From NCBI GenBank assembly GCA_016200125.1, contig JACQFK010000205.1, forward strand, positions 1 to 13,344: DNA of 13,344 bases. Reading direction: 5' to 3'. Every line of letters starts with the position of its first letter. The stretch's first letter is position 1. Both the position numbers and the translations under genes were made by a program. The stretch comes from Planctomycetota bacterium (GTDB lineage Bacteria; Planctomycetota; MHYJ01; JACPRB01). Below the pieces are notes generated by a model that ran no database searches, was not told the origin of the DNA, and saw only the letters and a list, made by a program, of their open reading frames with translations. Of this stretch, positions 13,095 through 13,344 are shown in pieces.

Positions 13095-13344
13095 ATGATC
13101 CAGCGGCACAAGACGCGCGAAGTTCCCTGCGGGAAACTGGTGATCGGCGGCAACCATCCGATCTGGGTCCAGTCCCTCACCACCACGGCGACCAAGGACA
13201 CCGAAGCAACCAAGACCGAGATCCGGCGCATGCTCGACGCGGGCTGCGAGATCGTGCGCATCTCCTGCTTCGACGCCGGGGACGCCCAGGGCATCGGGGC
13301 GATCAAGAAGTTCCTCCCGCCCGAGGTCCCGCTGGTCTGCGACA
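13095..13344 (+). CDS. ispG: 4-hydroxy-3-methylbut-2-enyl diphosphate synthase IspG (GcpE), 5' part
   Basis: The first 83 residues; the gene runs off the right edge. The segment WVQSLTTTATKDTEATKTEIRRMLDAGCEIVRISCFDAGDAQGI is a clear match to the IspG N-terminal barrel (family pattern: VQSMTNTxTxDxxATxxQI then L..AGxxIVRV). IspG is a [4Fe-4S] enzyme that reductively converts MEcPP to HMBPP in the MEP isoprenoid pathway; its cluster cysteines lie beyond the visible part. ATG 13095 has GGAG (13087-13090) 4 nt upstream, so in contrast to most first genes here it should have a conventional leader. It follows the small lipoprotein gene by 86 bp, and that gap contains a possible promoter and a long inverted repeat. 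Confidence 0.9.
   Translation, partial: MIQRHKTREVPCGKLVIGGNHPIWVQSLTTTATKDTEATKTEIRRMLDAGCEIVRISCFDAGDAQGIGAIKKFLPPEVPLVCD

Noticed and set aside
8777..13344. Functional link between elbB and ispG as an isoprenoid cluster
   Set aside because: The genes are over 3.6 kb apart, separated by a minus-strand gene and in different transcription units, and the isoprenoid label of ElbB is historical and indirect.

Overview
This is a gene-dense stretch of G+C-rich bacterial chromosome, about two thirds G+C by eye and not computed. It carries ordinary housekeeping and envelope genes. There is no tRNA, rRNA, CRISPR array, insertion sequence or convincing intrinsic terminator. The MutL has an endonuclease motif, the GcpE/IspG (MEP) isoprenoid route is present, and there are lipoproteins, a DUF3106-type secreted protein and a zf-HC2 anti-sigma-like protein. 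Together these suggest a Gram-negative, environmental lineage of the Acidobacteriota/Planctomycetota kind, but the phylum cannot be fixed from this window.

Layout. 1-149: the 3' end of a TPR protein gene, which runs 44 bp into the 3' end of a minus-strand sodium:solute symporter (106-1581). A divergent promoter region (1582-1671) separates the symporter from a plus-strand pair: a zinc-ribbon protein and a HisJ-type PHP histidinol-phosphatase (1672-2924). A minus-strand ORF6N (KilA-N-type) gene (2928-3428) follows, then the largest gene-free interval (3429-3693). From 3694 to 11607 all genes lie on the plus strand and are almost contiguous: mutL, a YfmF-like M16 protein, a tandem GNAT protein, a zf-HC2 membrane protein, a DUF3106 protein, elbB, a PD40/TolB-like lipoprotein, a homocysteine S-methyltransferase and a DUF84/YjjX NTPase. 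A minus-strand TPR-like gene (11598-12503) converges on this block. It diverges from a small DUF4177-like lipoprotein gene (12583-13008), which is followed by the 5' end of ispG (13095 to the window end).

Two features stand out. First, the ORF6N gene carries a near-perfect DNA palindrome inside its reading frame, encoding LRSQNATSS. A second copy lies about 30 bp upstream of its start. On the gene strand the upstream copy would read LRSQSATSS, and it differs from the coding copy almost only at third codon positions. This looks like a self-recognition site, or a mobile palindrome, that is tied to the protein sequence. Second, six genes that appear to begin transcription units have a -10-like hexamer only 6-10 nt before the start codon and no good Shine-Dalgarno sequence, which suggests leaderless mRNAs. 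The ORF6N gene and ispG instead have Shine-Dalgarno sequences, and the ispG one can be masked by a long inverted repeat that encloses its putative promoter.
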